Part shown: piece after piece, positions 16,105-24,488 of the stretch
Layout: the number at the start of each line of letters is the position of its first letter
Numbering within the stretch: position 1 is the first letter of the stretch
Assembly: GCA_016219875.1 (NCBI GenBank)
Contig: JACRJZ010000151.1
Span: forward strand, 36,789 to 100,788
Direction: 5' to 3'
Length of the DNA: 64,000 nt
From: Verrucomicrobiota bacterium
Lineage (GTDB): Bacteria > Verrucomicrobiota > Verrucomicrobiia > Limisphaerales > JACRJZ01
The notes under the pieces: model-generated
The model's database searches: none
What the model saw: the letters and a program-made list of their open reading frames with translations, nothing else
Told to the model about the DNA's origin: nothing
Made by a program: the position numbers and the translations under genes

Positions 16105-17549
16105 GGTTCTCTTCCCTCGCTCCACAGGTAGTCGAATTTGAACTGGATGGGGGACCGGCCCCGGATTTCCCGGTGAACGTCCGCCACGCCCGGGGCGGAA
16201 CTGATCCGCTCCAGCATTTTCAGCAGCGCCTGGTTGTCGCGCGCAATGCCAGAGCAAGTGACCGCGCCTGGCTCGCGGATTTCGACCGATTTGGCAGAGA
16301 CGACGCCGTCTTCGGGAAAGGCCTCGGTCAGTTGCCGCAGGATGCTCAGGCTGCGCAACGTGTCGTCGAACCACGGACGGAACTGGCGGATGCGCTGTTG
16401 CGCGCCGTCGAGGTCGCGGACCCGCGCCTCCATCTGCGACCATTGGGAACGGAGCCACCAGAGTTGGATCTGCTGGAAACCGAACAGAGCCAGGACGACG
16501 AACGCCACCGCGCCGGCCACCACCGCCGCGCGTTGCAGCGTGCCGGAGGAATACCGCGTGACGAGTTGTTGCAGCGCGGTCACTTTGGGCGGCAGAAACT
16601 CGAACTCCGCGCCGCGGCCCGCCAGCGGCCACGCGGCGAGGCTGAAGGCTGGCGAGACGGAGATGTTCATCGGCAAATGCACGCCGAACTCGTTGGCGGA
16701 ATAGGTTTCGACCAGTTCCACCTTCAAGCCCGCCGGCTCGAACCGGTCCCGGAACTCTTTGGCCAACTCCTGGGCCAGTTCGCGCGGGCCGAAGATGCGG
16801 ACGCGCCGCACGGCATCGCGAAATTCCGCCGGCAGTTGCCCTAGCGTGATCCGCGCCTCGCGCGCCACCAGGTCGGTGTAAAGTTGACGCCGCCCGGCCT
16901 CGTTCTCGATCGCGCCTTCCAAGGCCCGCAGCGCGACCACGCCGCCGCCGCACGTGATTTGCATCCCCACGTGGCTTTCGCCCACGACCAGCGCCATTAC
17001 TCCGTTGGAGGTTTCGGCGGCCGGGGGTTGCAGCGCCGCGAGGCCCAGAGAGAAACTCACCGGCTTGAGTTGGGCGGCCCGCAGCACCCGCTCCAGCAGT
17101 TCGAGATGGTTGCGGGGAATCCCAATCTGAGTGGCGTGCCTTTCGCCGGATGCCGCCTGTTGGCGCGACGTGGCCACCATCAGGGTCGTCACGTCGCACG
17201 GGAAGCCGCGCTCGGCTTCGATCTGGAGGAAGCCCGGCACGTCCGCCTCGGCGAGGTCGGGGATTTTTGTGTGCGTGATGAGCGCCCACTTGAGCGGCAC
17301 GCCCACGACGCAGTGGCGTTCCCGCACGCCCGCGGCGTCGAGGTGATTGCGAATCTCCCGCCCGACGAGTTCGGGATCGTTGGTAAGCGGGTCGAGGGAA
17401 AGCGTGGCGGAGAACGGCGGCTGCGCTTGCAACGAACCGTTGGTGCGCCGGAGAACGACGCCGTCAAGGCGGCTGCCGTCCAGCGTGAGTCCCAGGAGGC
17501 TGGAGAGCTTCTTGCGTTTGGACAAACCGAGTTTTTCCAGGTCGATCAT
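16101..17549 (-). CDS. gspL: GspL-like protein (PilM-PilN type fusion)
   Basis: The 482-residue product has an actin-like cytoplasmic domain at about 15-315 (GLTLDGSRLDGVVLRR; VVGVPLKWALITHTKIPDL), then one membrane helix at about 337-357. A coiled-coil and a periplasmic ferredoxin-like domain (to 482) follow. This is the arrangement of GspL, equal to PilM joined to PilN. It recruits the GspE ATPase to the inner membrane and contacts GspM. There is an ATGA overlap with gspK upstream and with gspM downstream. The actin-like part is somewhat PilM-like (VPLKWALITH, GFLQIEAERGFP). The call is firm by position and domain order. Confidence 0.87.
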   Translation of the reverse strand: MIDLEKLGLSKRKKLSSLLGLTLDGSRLDGVVLRRTNGSLQAQPPFSATLSLDPLTNDPELVGREIRNHLDAAGVRERHCVVGVPLKWALITHTKIPDLAEADVPGFLQIEAERGFPCDVTTLMVATSRQQAASGERHATQIGIPRNHLELLERVLRAAQLKPVSFSLGLAALQPPAAETSNGVMALVVGESHVGMQITCGGGVVALRALEGAIENEAGRRQLYTDLVAREARITLGQLPAEFRDAVRRVRIFGPRELAQELAKEFRDRFEPAGLKVELVETYSANEFGVHLPMNISVSPAFSLAAWPLAGRGAEFEFLPPKVTALQQLVTRYSSGTLQRAAVVAGAVAFVVLALFGFQQIQLWWLRSQWSQMEARVRDLDGAQQRIRQFRPWFDDTLRSLSILRQLTEAFPEDGVVSAKSVEIREPGAVTCSGIARDNQALLKMLERISSAPGVADVHREIRGRSPIQFKFDYLWSEGREP

Positions 17550-18874
17550 CGTGTGGCTCCCTTCGCAACCAGCCAGGTCTGGCGGACTTCCCGGCCCAGC
17601 GCCCAGCCCAAATGGCTGAGGTCTTGCCGGTAGAGAATGGTGGGCGTGCCGTTGCTCAGGTCAAAGATGTATTTCACCCGCCGGTAGCCGCGGCCGTACG
17701 GCCCCACCGCCGCAATGTCCGCGGTGAACTGGTAGCTCTTCACCGTGATGTAGTCTCCCGCGGCCAGCGTCTGGAGCACCGAATCGTTGTTCTGGCCAAT
17801 CGCCTCCACCACCCAGGCGATGGAGTTGGTGATGCGGTCGAGATTGGCGTCGCGGTAGCTCACGAGTTGCAGCGCGAGGTCGGTGGTGATGCCCGGCAGG
17901 CAGCAGAGCACAGCGGGGCTGGCGGTGGTCACGTTCACACGACCGACGATGTAGGTGCCGCTCGCCACGGTCAGGTTGTCAGCGATGACGCCAAACTCGT
18001 CGGCGGTCATGCCGCTGCGCATGAAGAACTGAAGAGGGCTGGCGAAGGTGGTGGTGTTGCCGAGTCTGGCCCGGATGGCGGAGGCCCGGGAGGCGTCGAA
18101 GTTCGTTTGCAGAAGAGAGGTCAATTGGTCCGTGTTCAGATTGCGGAGGCTGAACTTCTGCGAGCCATCGGGACGCAGATTTGGCTCACGGGAATAGACC
18201 GTGAAGTATTCCAACAGGCCGGGGTCGGCGAGGTTGTTGCGGTCCTGGTCGTATTCATCCGGATCGAGGACGCCATTGCGGTTCGAGTCTTCGCCCTCCA
18301 GCAGTTCTCGGCTGGCGCCATAGACGAGCCGGAGTTCATCGACCGTCTCGAAGTTGGTGCTCTTGCAGAGGTAAGGTGGATGGAGCGCCGCGTAGGTTTG
18401 CGAGCCGGTGCTGTTGGTGCTGCGCCACTGGATGATGTAATCCGACAACTCCTGCGTCATGTTCGGCAACAGGTCGAGCATGTTGGTGTTGGCGCTGTTC
18501 AAGTTCAGCTTGGAGGCCTCGTCCACGAGCGCGAAGAACGGCTGCGTGAGCGGCGTCTGGCTGTCGTAGTTGCGCCCGATGAACCAGAAGTGCGCGTCGC
18601 CCACCGGCACCGCCTCGCGATAGTACGTGGTGTAATCGGGCAGGACGCCGTTGGTGCCGTGGTTGGCCAGGACATAGGCGGCGTAACGAGCGCCGGCTTC
18701 GATGGCCTGCTCGGCGGCCAGGGCGCAAACGCGGTTGTCGGAGGCGCGCAACTCGAAGCCGGTCGAGTTGGCAAAGTAGAGCGTGACCGCCACGAGGCCG
18801 AAGGTGATCCAGAGAACGATGATGAGGACGGAGCCGCGCTCGAACGCCCGACGCACCGGATTCGCCGGGCGCAT
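17546..18874 (-). CDS. gspK: Type II secretion minor pseudopilin GspK
   Basis: The 442-residue product is the large tip pseudopilin. A short basic leader (MRPANPVRRAFERG) is followed by SVLIIVLWITFGLVAVTLYF, which lacks Glu5 as expected for GspK. The globular part has the helix-hairpin-helix-like LNLNSANTNMLDLLPN and a calcium-type loop DSNRNGVLDPDEYDQDRNN near residue 215. The ATG at 18874 gives a normal 14-residue leader. The frame is open another 47 codons, but that stretch lies over a hairpin repeat and is not expected in the protein. The stop overlaps the gspL start (ATGA). Confidence 0.92.
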   Translation of the reverse strand: MRPANPVRRAFERGSVLIIVLWITFGLVAVTLYFANSTGFELRASDNRVCALAAEQAIEAGARYAAYVLANHGTNGVLPDYTTYYREAVPVGDAHFWFIGRNYDSQTPLTQPFFALVDEASKLNLNSANTNMLDLLPNMTQELSDYIIQWRSTNSTGSQTYAALHPPYLCKSTNFETVDELRLVYGASRELLEGEDSNRNGVLDPDEYDQDRNNLADPGLLEYFTVYSREPNLRPDGSQKFSLRNLNTDQLTSLLQTNFDASRASAIRARLGNTTTFASPLQFFMRSGMTADEFGVIADNLTVASGTYIVGRVNVTTASPAVLCCLPGITTDLALQLVSYRDANLDRITNSIAWVVEAIGQNNDSVLQTLAAGDYITVKSYQFTADIAAVGPYGRGYRRVKYIFDLSNGTPTILYRQDLSHLGWALGREVRQTWLVAKGATR

Positions 18875-18898
18875 CCGATTCTCTCTGCTGAGGAGATT

Positions 18899-18967
18899 TC
18901 CATTGGATTCAGGGAGGAATCGGAGGAGTTGGAACCGAGACTCCAATTCCTCCCTGAATCCAATGGA
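18899..18967. repeat. 27-bp near-perfect inverted repeat between gspJ and gspK
   Basis: Arms at 18899-18925 and 18941-18967 match at 26 of 27 positions (they begin TCCATTGGATTCAGGGAGGA) around a 15-nt loop. It occupies most of the 137-bp gspJ-gspK gap inside an operon that otherwise has overlapping genes. It may lower or separate downstream expression, or it may simply be an inserted repeat. Confidence 0.9.
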
Positions 18968-19011
18968 GACTTCGCCTCTGCTGCGCATGGTGGTTGAGGG
19001 GCTGCGCAGTC

Positions 19012-19818
19012 TCATTGCTCACCTCCGCTGGTAGCGGTGCTGCTGGCGTTGGTCTGAACCTGCATCGCCACCGGAATGAACAGTTCGATCGGCTGGCGAT
19101 TGCGGCTGTCTGCCTCCCGCTCCGTGGCGAGGAGAAGACGCACCCGGATAGCGGTCGGCAGGTTCGTGTCGGTAAGCGTGGTGTCCCAAACCGAACGCCA
19201 GTCCGAGCCGGTGCAGCCGAGAAATTCCAGCGCCTCCACATCACTCAGGAGCCGCTGCGCCACCGCTTCCTCGGTGGTGGTGGCGAGGAGATTGCGTGTG
19301 ACGCACCGGACCAAGTCCTTGCCGTTGGCCCGCGACGGATCAAGAGGTTCCTGAAGCTGGTAAATCACTTTCTGGATATCGCCCCACGGCGCGGCGTCGT
19401 TGATGGCCCCCGTGGTTGTGAAGAACTCGATGCCGGGAGCCTGCGGCATTCTCGTGCTGCTGCTCACCGGCCCGATCTTGAACGACGGCGCCATCATCCC
19501 GCCCGGCGGCACAATGTTCTGCAGGTCGCGGCGAACCAAGTCCAAGACGTGGTTTAAGGAGTGGGAAGCGTCGAGCGCCTCAGTCGTCCGGTTGCGCAGA
19601 CGCAGCGCGCCGTAAAAGACCGTGTTGATGGCGGCCAGCACGATGCTGAAGATGACGACGGCCATCAGCAGTTCGATGAGCGTGAAGGCGCGCGAGGCTG
19701 ACTGGGCAGCGAGACGGCGAGACGGTGAAGCGGCGAAACAGCGAAGCGCCAGAGCAAGCAACTCGCCGTTTCTCCGTTTCGCCGTTCCGCCGTTTCGTTG
19801 GTTTTGTCTCAGTCTCAT
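19012..19818 (-). CDS. gspJ: Type II secretion minor pseudopilin GspJ
   Basis: The 268-residue product carries the prepilin segment SASRAFTLIELLMAVVIFSI, with Glu5 and Ala instead of Gly before the cleavage site. The rest fits GspJ (LRLRNRTTEALDASHSLNHV; a C-terminal IPVAMQVQT strand). The ATG at 19818 overlaps the gspI stop (ATGA) and is therefore preferred, but it yields a leader of about 43 residues, much longer than usual. The leader DNA is an inverted repeat of GGCGAAACGG-type units (19720-19800), and it looks like an in-frame insertion between the start codon and the prepilin signal. Confidence 0.9.
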   Translation of the reverse strand: MRLRQNQRNGGTAKRRNGELLALALRCFAASPSRRLAAQSASRAFTLIELLMAVVIFSIVLAAINTVFYGALRLRNRTTEALDASHSLNHVLDLVRRDLQNIVPPGGMMAPSFKIGPVSSSTRMPQAPGIEFFTTTGAINDAAPWGDIQKVIYQLQEPLDPSRANGKDLVRCVTRNLLATTTEEAVAQRLLSDVEALEFLGCTGSDWRSVWDTTLTDTNLPTAIRVRLLLATEREADSRNRQPIELFIPVAMQVQTNASSTATSGGEQ

Positions 19819-20252
19819 TGCGGCATCGTGCCGGGCGTGAGCGTGCTCAGGCGCACGAAATAATCGCGGCTTTGCACGGCGTAGGTGACTTCCACAGAAA
19901 GCAACTTCGGCGCGTAGAGGTTCCCGTCCTGGCTCCACGTTTCGTTGCGCAGGGTCCAACGAAACTGCCGATCCCCCTCCACGAGCGTGCCGTTCTGGAC
20001 GGATTTGCTCCAGTTGGTGGTGACGAGGCTTTCGTTGAGGAGCCGTTCAGCAACGCGCGCTGCCTGGCCCTTCCGGTCCGCCACCGTGCCAGCGAGACTG
20101 GCGATCTGCAATCCCTGCACTGCCACGGGGATGACGATGGCCATGAACAGCAGTGCCGCCAGCACCTCAGCGAGCGTGAAGCCAGCCTGCGCGCGCTCAG
20201 CGGGTGACTTCTTCCCATTGATTGAATTGGTTGGTCTGGCTCCGAATTTCAT
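19815..20252 (-). CDS. gspI: Type II secretion minor pseudopilin GspI
   Basis: The 145-residue product begins MKFGARPTNSINGKKSPAER, then the prepilin segment QAGFTLAEVLAALLFMAIVI with Glu5. Length and C-terminal strands fit GspI. The only in-frame ATG before the signal is at 20252, so the gene overlaps the end of gspH by 56 nt. A longer frame exists but would lie fully inside gspH. The stop overlaps the gspJ start (ATGA). Together with GspJ and GspK it should form the pseudopilus tip. Confidence 0.9.
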   Translation of the reverse strand: MKFGARPTNSINGKKSPAERAQAGFTLAEVLAALLFMAIVIPVAVQGLQIASLAGTVADRKGQAARVAERLLNESLVTTNWSKSVQNGTLVEGDRQFRWTLRNETWSQDGNLYAPKLLSVEVTYAVQSRDYFVRLSTLTPGTMPQ

Positions 20253-20850
20253 AACTCTCTCGGTTGCGGGACAGCGCCAGCCACAACGTGTCGCCGTTGC
20301 GGTCGAACAGGCGCAAGGTTTGGGCGCTGGTTTCGCTGAATGTTCCATCCGGCTGGAAACGAATCGACGGCAGGTTCCGATGTGCGCTGCGGGAGCGCGC
20401 TCGCAAGGCGTTGGCTTTCTCGATCGCCGTGGCGGAGGCGAAGCGGTTTCCGCCCAGCAACGAGTTCACGCCGCTCGTCGTGCCGGAGGTGACGACCTCG
20501 ACCTCCAGGTCGTCGTTGAGTTGGTATTCCGTGGCCTTGGCCTCGACGAGATCGGTGTAACCGCTCTCCTCCTCCACACCGTAGCTGCGTTGTTTGGCAT
20601 CCACCCACAGCACCATGGGCACGCCCTCGTACACCGCGCGGCTCTGGGCCAAGCGCGTGAGTGCGAGCAGGCGCCGCGCTTCGGAATCCAGCGCGCGTCC
20701 GCGGAAGAAATTGGCGAGAGTGGGCGACGCCACAGCAATGACCACGGTGAGGATCGTCATGACGAGCATCAACTCGACAAGCGTGAATGCCCGCCGGCAC
20801 GATTTCTCGGCGCGGTTACTTCTTTTGTTGCCAGTTCGTGACGTCATCAT
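20197..20850 (-). CDS. gspH: Type II secretion minor pseudopilin GspH
   Basis: The 217-residue product has a basic leader and the prepilin segment CRRAFTLVELMLVMTILTVV, again with Ala at -1 and Glu5 present. The globular part has the GspH pattern (SEARRLLALTRLAQSRAVYE ... GVPMVLWVDAKQR; a late SIRFQPDGTFSE strand). The start may be the ATG at 20850 or the next codon at 20847. The 5' end overlaps the end of gspG by 35 nt. GspH joins the major pseudopilus to the GspI-J-K tip. Confidence 0.9.
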   Translation of the reverse strand: MMTSRTGNKRSNRAEKSCRRAFTLVELMLVMTILTVVIAVASPTLANFFRGRALDSEARRLLALTRLAQSRAVYEGVPMVLWVDAKQRSYGVEEESGYTDLVEAKATEYQLNDDLEVEVVTSGTTSGVNSLLGGNRFASATAIEKANALRARSRSAHRNLPSIRFQPDGTFSETSAQTLRLFDRNGDTLWLALSRNRESYEIRSQTNQFNQWEEVTR

Positions 20851-21400
20851 CGCCTCCGACTCGTCCGTCCGCGCCCATCGACATCAGGTCGTAAGAGCCG
20901 ACGTTGTGCCGGCCCGGGCATTCGTAGATGTAGTCGCTGTTCCACGGGTCCTTGGGAATGTCCTTCAAGTACGGCCCGTGCCACTTTTGGGCGTCGCGCG
21001 GTTGGACCACCAGATCCTGGAGGCCGCTCTTGCCCTTGGGATAGTAGCCGTTGTCCACCTCGAAAGCATCGAGCGCAGTGCTGAACGATGCGATCTGGGT
21101 TTGCGCGGCCGTGATGCGCGCCTGCTCAGTGCGCCCGGCGAACTTGGGCACGACGATGGCCGCCAGGATGCCCAGGATGACAAGCACCAGGAGCAGCTCG
21201 ATCAAGGTGAAACCGCGTTGGGAACGGCGGGGTAAATCCGAGATCCGAGATCCGAAATCCGAAACAAATCCGAAGTTCGAAATTCCAAATCCGAAACGAT
21301 CTTGGGCCGATAGGGTTTGGGGCTTGCCCATTCGAATTTCGAGTTTGTTTCGGATTTCGGATTTCGGATTTCGGATTTCGGAGTGGGTGAGCAGTTTCAT
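20816..21400 (-). CDS. gspG: Major pseudopilin GspG with a long repeat-derived leader
   Basis: GspG is the main subunit of the type II secretion pseudopilus. The C-terminal 132 residues are standard: QRGFTLIELLLVLVILGILA with Glu5, KFAGRTEQARITAAQTQIAS, the GPYL(K)DIPKDPW signature and the calcium-site end DLMSMGADGRVGGDDDVTNW. The ATG at 21400 gives a 62-residue leader with segments SEIRNPKSEIRNKLEIR and FGFGISNFGFVSDFGSRISD, against 6-15 residues in typical GspG. That DNA is an inverted repeat of ATCCGAAAT units. No start codon lies between the repeat and the prepilin signal, so either the long leader is made or a non-standard start is used. Confidence 0.92.
   Translation of the reverse strand: MKLLTHSEIRNPKSEIRNKLEIRMGKPQTLSAQDRFGFGISNFGFVSDFGSRISDLPRRSQRGFTLIELLLVLVILGILAAIVVPKFAGRTEQARITAAQTQIASFSTALDAFEVDNGYYPKGKSGLQDLVVQPRDAQKWHGPYLKDIPKDPWNSDYIYECPGRHNVGSYDLMSMGADGRVGGDDDVTNWQQKK
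21234..21382. repeat. Inverted ATCCGAAAT-type repeat inside the gspG leader
   Basis: Tandem ATCCGAGATCCGAAATCCGAAA units at about 21236-21284 are answered by GGATTTCGGATTTCGGATTT units at about 21331-21382. They form two long complementary arms around a less repetitive centre of about 45 nt. The element codes in frame for most of the GspG leader. Related units occur at 31630-31660, and a similar GAAACTC unit lies in rdgB. Confidence 0.85.
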
Positions 21401-21420
21401 GGCGTTTGGAGTGATCTGAG

Positions 21421-22671
21421 TTACTTGATGTATTGCTGCAGGGTGAAAATGGGCAGGACCATGCTGATGAAAATCGTCCCGATGAAGCCGGCAATGAAGA
21501 ACAACATCAGTGGCTCGGCAAACGCCACCGCCGTCTTCAACTCCCGGTCCAGGTCGCCTTCGGTGACATTGGCGATGCGGACGAGTTCCGCGTCCAGCTT
21601 GCCGCTCTCTTCCGCCACCGTGATCATCTCCAGCACCGCGCCGCTGAAAAGGCCCTTGCAGTCCGCCAAGCTGGCGCCAAGTTGCCCGCCTTGCTGAACG
21701 CGCTCGATGGACTGCGACACCGCATCGACGAGGATTTGGTTGCCGATGGACTTGCGCGCGACGTTCAGGCCCTGCACCAGCGGCACGCCCGCGCCCAACA
21801 GGGTGCCCAGCATCCGGCAGAAGCGCGACATCGCGAACTGCGCCACCAGCGGACCGACGAGCGGGGTGCGCAACATGAGTCCTTCCCACACCCGGCGGCC
21901 TTTTTCCGAGGCAAACCAGTTGCGCAGGATGAACCCAAGGACCACCAAGCCCACCAAGACGAACAACCCGTACGAGCGCACCACTTCACTCGTGGAAACG
22001 ACCAGTTGCGTCGCCATCGGCAACGCCGCGCCGAAGCCCGCGAACACGGACTGAAACCGCGGAATGAAAAACGTGAGCAGGAACACGACGACGCCCAGCG
22101 CCAGCACCAGCAGGATGGCCGGATACAGCATCGCGGTCAGGACCTTCGAGCGCAGTTCCTTCTCGCGCGCCTGGAAGTCGGCGATCTGCGCCAGGACCAA
22201 GTCCAGGAACCCGCCCGTCTCGCCCGCCTGCACCATCGCCACATAGACTCGCGGAAAAACTTTGGGCGACTTCGCCATCGCGTCGGCCAGCGACATGCCG
22301 TCCACGACCAAGTCATAGACTTCCTTCCACTTGGCGGCGGCGGCAGGCGTGGAGGCTTCTTTGTGCAGAATGACGAGCGCGCGGCTCAGCGGCACGCCCG
22401 CGGCCAGCAGGCTCGAGAGCAGACGCGTGAAATTCTCCAGCACCCGCGCCGAGATGTGCTCGGACTTCTTTCCGAGCGGGAAGGAACCCAACGAGGCGGA
22501 GAGGCCGGAGTCTTTCTTGGCTTCCGCCTCAGCGGCTTTCTCGGCCAGGTTGATCGGACGGAGGCCCAAGCCTTCCATCTGCCGGAAGGCCTCGGGCCGA
22601 CCGGCGGCTTCCAGCACGCCTTCGGCAATGCCTCCATCCGATTTCAAAGCTCTGTATTGGAAGGCGGGCAT
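21421..22671 (-). CDS. gspF: Type II secretion inner-membrane platform protein GspF
   Basis: The 416-residue polytopic protein starts MPAFQYRALKSDGGIAEGVL. It has two repeated cytoplasmic helical domains (about 75-180 and 280-380), each followed by membrane helices (about 180-205, 230-255 and 385-410). The motif QAGETGGFLDLVLAQIADF in the first half matches AEESGKLDAELVRIANV in the second half. GspF is the membrane hub that works with GspE during pseudopilus assembly. The ATG at 22671 gives the conserved N-terminus and lies 4 nt after the gspE stop. It ends 20 nt before gspG. Confidence 0.95.
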   Translation of the reverse strand: MPAFQYRALKSDGGIAEGVLEAAGRPEAFRQMEGLGLRPINLAEKAAEAEAKKDSGLSASLGSFPLGKKSEHISARVLENFTRLLSSLLAAGVPLSRALVILHKEASTPAAAAKWKEVYDLVVDGMSLADAMAKSPKVFPRVYVAMVQAGETGGFLDLVLAQIADFQAREKELRSKVLTAMLYPAILLVLALGVVVFLLTFFIPRFQSVFAGFGAALPMATQLVVSTSEVVRSYGLFVLVGLVVLGFILRNWFASEKGRRVWEGLMLRTPLVGPLVAQFAMSRFCRMLGTLLGAGVPLVQGLNVARKSIGNQILVDAVSQSIERVQQGGQLGASLADCKGLFSGAVLEMITVAEESGKLDAELVRIANVTEGDLDRELKTAVAFAEPLMLFFIAGFIGTIFISMVLPIFTLQQYIK

Positions 22672-22675
22672 GGTT

Positions 22676-24445
22676 TTACTTCTGCCCCAAAGCCAGACTT
22701 CCGAGCGACTCCTCCGCCGCAACGCCGTCAAGCGTTTCGTTCTTCGTGGTGCGGGCGACTTCCTTGGCAGTGGTCACGCTCAGGACTTCTTCGACCGTGG
22801 TGATGCCCATCCGCACAAGGCGCCAGCCGTCTTCAGCCAGAGTCTTCATGCCGGCGCGACGGGCGGCGTCACGGATGACGTCGCTCGAGACGTTCTTGAG
22901 AATCAACTGGCGGATTTCGTTGTCGCTGTCCATCCACTCAAAGATGGCGTGACGGCCAAAAAAACCAGTGTTGCGGCATTCGCGGCAGCCGACAGAGCGG
23001 TAAATGGTCGCGTTCGCCGGGATGCCCACTTTCTCCTTGAACGCCTGGGCCGCGGGAGAGTTGTCCACTTGCTTGCAATGCTTGCAGAGCACGCGCACGA
23101 GGCGCTGGGCCAGCACGGCTTCGAGCGAGGAGGCCACGAGATACGGCTCCACGCCCATGTCCACCAAACGGGTCAGCGCGCCGGGGGCGTCGTTGGTGTG
23201 GAGCGTCGAGAACACGAGATGGCCGGTCAGCGAGGCTTGCACGGCGATCTGCGCGGTTTCCTGGTCGCGGATTTCGCCGATCAGAACCACGTCCGGGTCA
23301 TGGCGCAGGATGGAGCGCAGCCCGCGAGCGAAAGTCAGCCCGGCCTTTTCTGAAACCTGAATCTGGTTCACGCCCTTGAGTTGATACTCCACCGGGTCCT
23401 CGATGGTGATGATCTTGCGGACCTCGTCATTGATGGCCGCGAGCGCCGTGTAAAGCGTGGAGGTCTTGCCGCTGCCGGTCGGGCCGGTGACGAGAATGAT
23501 CCCGTGCGGCATTTCCAGCACGCGCTTGAAGCACTCAATTTCGCGCGCGTCCATGCCCAACTCGCGCAGGCCGCGCAGCGTCGAATTCTGGCGCAGCAAG
23601 CGCATCACCACCGCTTCGCCGTGCAGCATTGGGATGACCGAGACGCGGATGTCCACCTCGGCGTCGTCGATGCGGATTTTGATGCGCCCGTCTTGCGGCA
23701 GACGCTTCTCGGCAATGTTGAGGTGGCTGAGGATTTTGACGCGCGAGACGATGGCCGGCTGGAACCGCTTGAGTTGTGCCGGCACCGGCACTTCCTGCAA
23801 CACGCCGTCAATACGGTAGCGGATGCGGAATTCGTCCTCGAATGGCTCCAGGTGAATGTCCGAGGAGCGCAGTTCAATGGCGTCGCGCAGGACTTGGTTG
23901 ACGAACCGGATGATCGACGCGTCCTCCGCGGCGCTGTCGAGGTTGGTGTCGTCCTCCGGGTTTTCATCGACGACCTGGAAGGACGCTTCCTCACCCAGAG
24001 TGCCGATCGTGTCCGCGCCCACGCCGAGGCGCTTCTTCATCTCACGCAGGATGGCTTCGTTGGAAGCAAGCACCGGTGTGAGATTCAAGCCGGTCAGGGT
24101 CTTCAAGGCGTCGAGGCCCTGCGTGGCGAAGAGGCGGCTGGTCGCCACTTCGACCGTTCCGTTCACTCTCCTTAAAGGAAGCAGTTCCTCCTTTAGCAGA
24201 ATGCGGGCGGGAAACAAAGAGAGAAGCTGGCGGTCTGGGTCAACATCGTCCAGCGTGGTGAACGCGAGGCCGTACTCCTTCGCCAGCCAGCGCAAGACAT
24301 CTTCCTCGCTCTGGAAGGACGCTTTCGCGGTGGAGCGGGCCTGTTGTTCCAGGGCAGCCGCGTCCGTGGAGGACAGTTGCTTGGCCGCGACCATCCGGTC
24401 GATCAACGGCTTCAAGGGCGCCGCCTGGGCTTCGGCTTGGCTCAT
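22676..24445 (-). CDS. gspE: Type II secretion assembly ATPase GspE
   Basis: The 589-residue ATPase powers the system from the cytoplasm. The N1/N2 domains (about 1-150) end in a linker. The N2E domain follows with the SSDIHLEPFEDEFRIRYRID signature (194-213). The catalytic domain has Walker A GPTGSGKTS (321-329), the Asp box ITIEDPVEYQL, Walker B DPDVVLIGEIRD (383-394) and the His box STLHTNDA. The tetracysteine zinc site has C454/C457 and C487/C490. All catalytic elements are intact. It lies 43 nt after the small exported-protein gene and 4 nt before gspF, which fits a single transcript. Confidence 0.97.
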   Translation of the reverse strand: MSQAEAQAAPLKPLIDRMVAAKQLSSTDAAALEQQARSTAKASFQSEEDVLRWLAKEYGLAFTTLDDVDPDRQLLSLFPARILLKEELLPLRRVNGTVEVATSRLFATQGLDALKTLTGLNLTPVLASNEAILREMKKRLGVGADTIGTLGEEASFQVVDENPEDDTNLDSAAEDASIIRFVNQVLRDAIELRSSDIHLEPFEDEFRIRYRIDGVLQEVPVPAQLKRFQPAIVSRVKILSHLNIAEKRLPQDGRIKIRIDDAEVDIRVSVIPMLHGEAVVMRLLRQNSTLRGLRELGMDAREIECFKRVLEMPHGIILVTGPTGSGKTSTLYTALAAINDEVRKIITIEDPVEYQLKGVNQIQVSEKAGLTFARGLRSILRHDPDVVLIGEIRDQETAQIAVQASLTGHLVFSTLHTNDAPGALTRLVDMGVEPYLVASSLEAVLAQRLVRVLCKHCKQVDNSPAAQAFKEKVGIPANATIYRSVGCRECRNTGFFGRHAIFEWMDSDNEIRQLILKNVSSDVIRDAARRAGMKTLAEDGWRLVRMGITTVEEVLSVTTAKEVARTTKNETLDGVAAEESLGSLALGQK

Positions 24446-24488
24446 AACGTGGACCGCCAGCTTCTCTTCAATGTGTGAGGCGTGCGGC

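Noticed and set aside
15574..17289. 571-codon frame as one protein
   Set aside because: Its first two-thirds are an alternate frame of gspL; only the last 176 codons, from the ATG at 16104, form the GspM-like protein.
20816..21889. Longer gspG start up to 21889
   Set aside because: The added part is an alternate frame of gspF; the ATG at 21400, 21 bp after the gspF stop, is the likely start.
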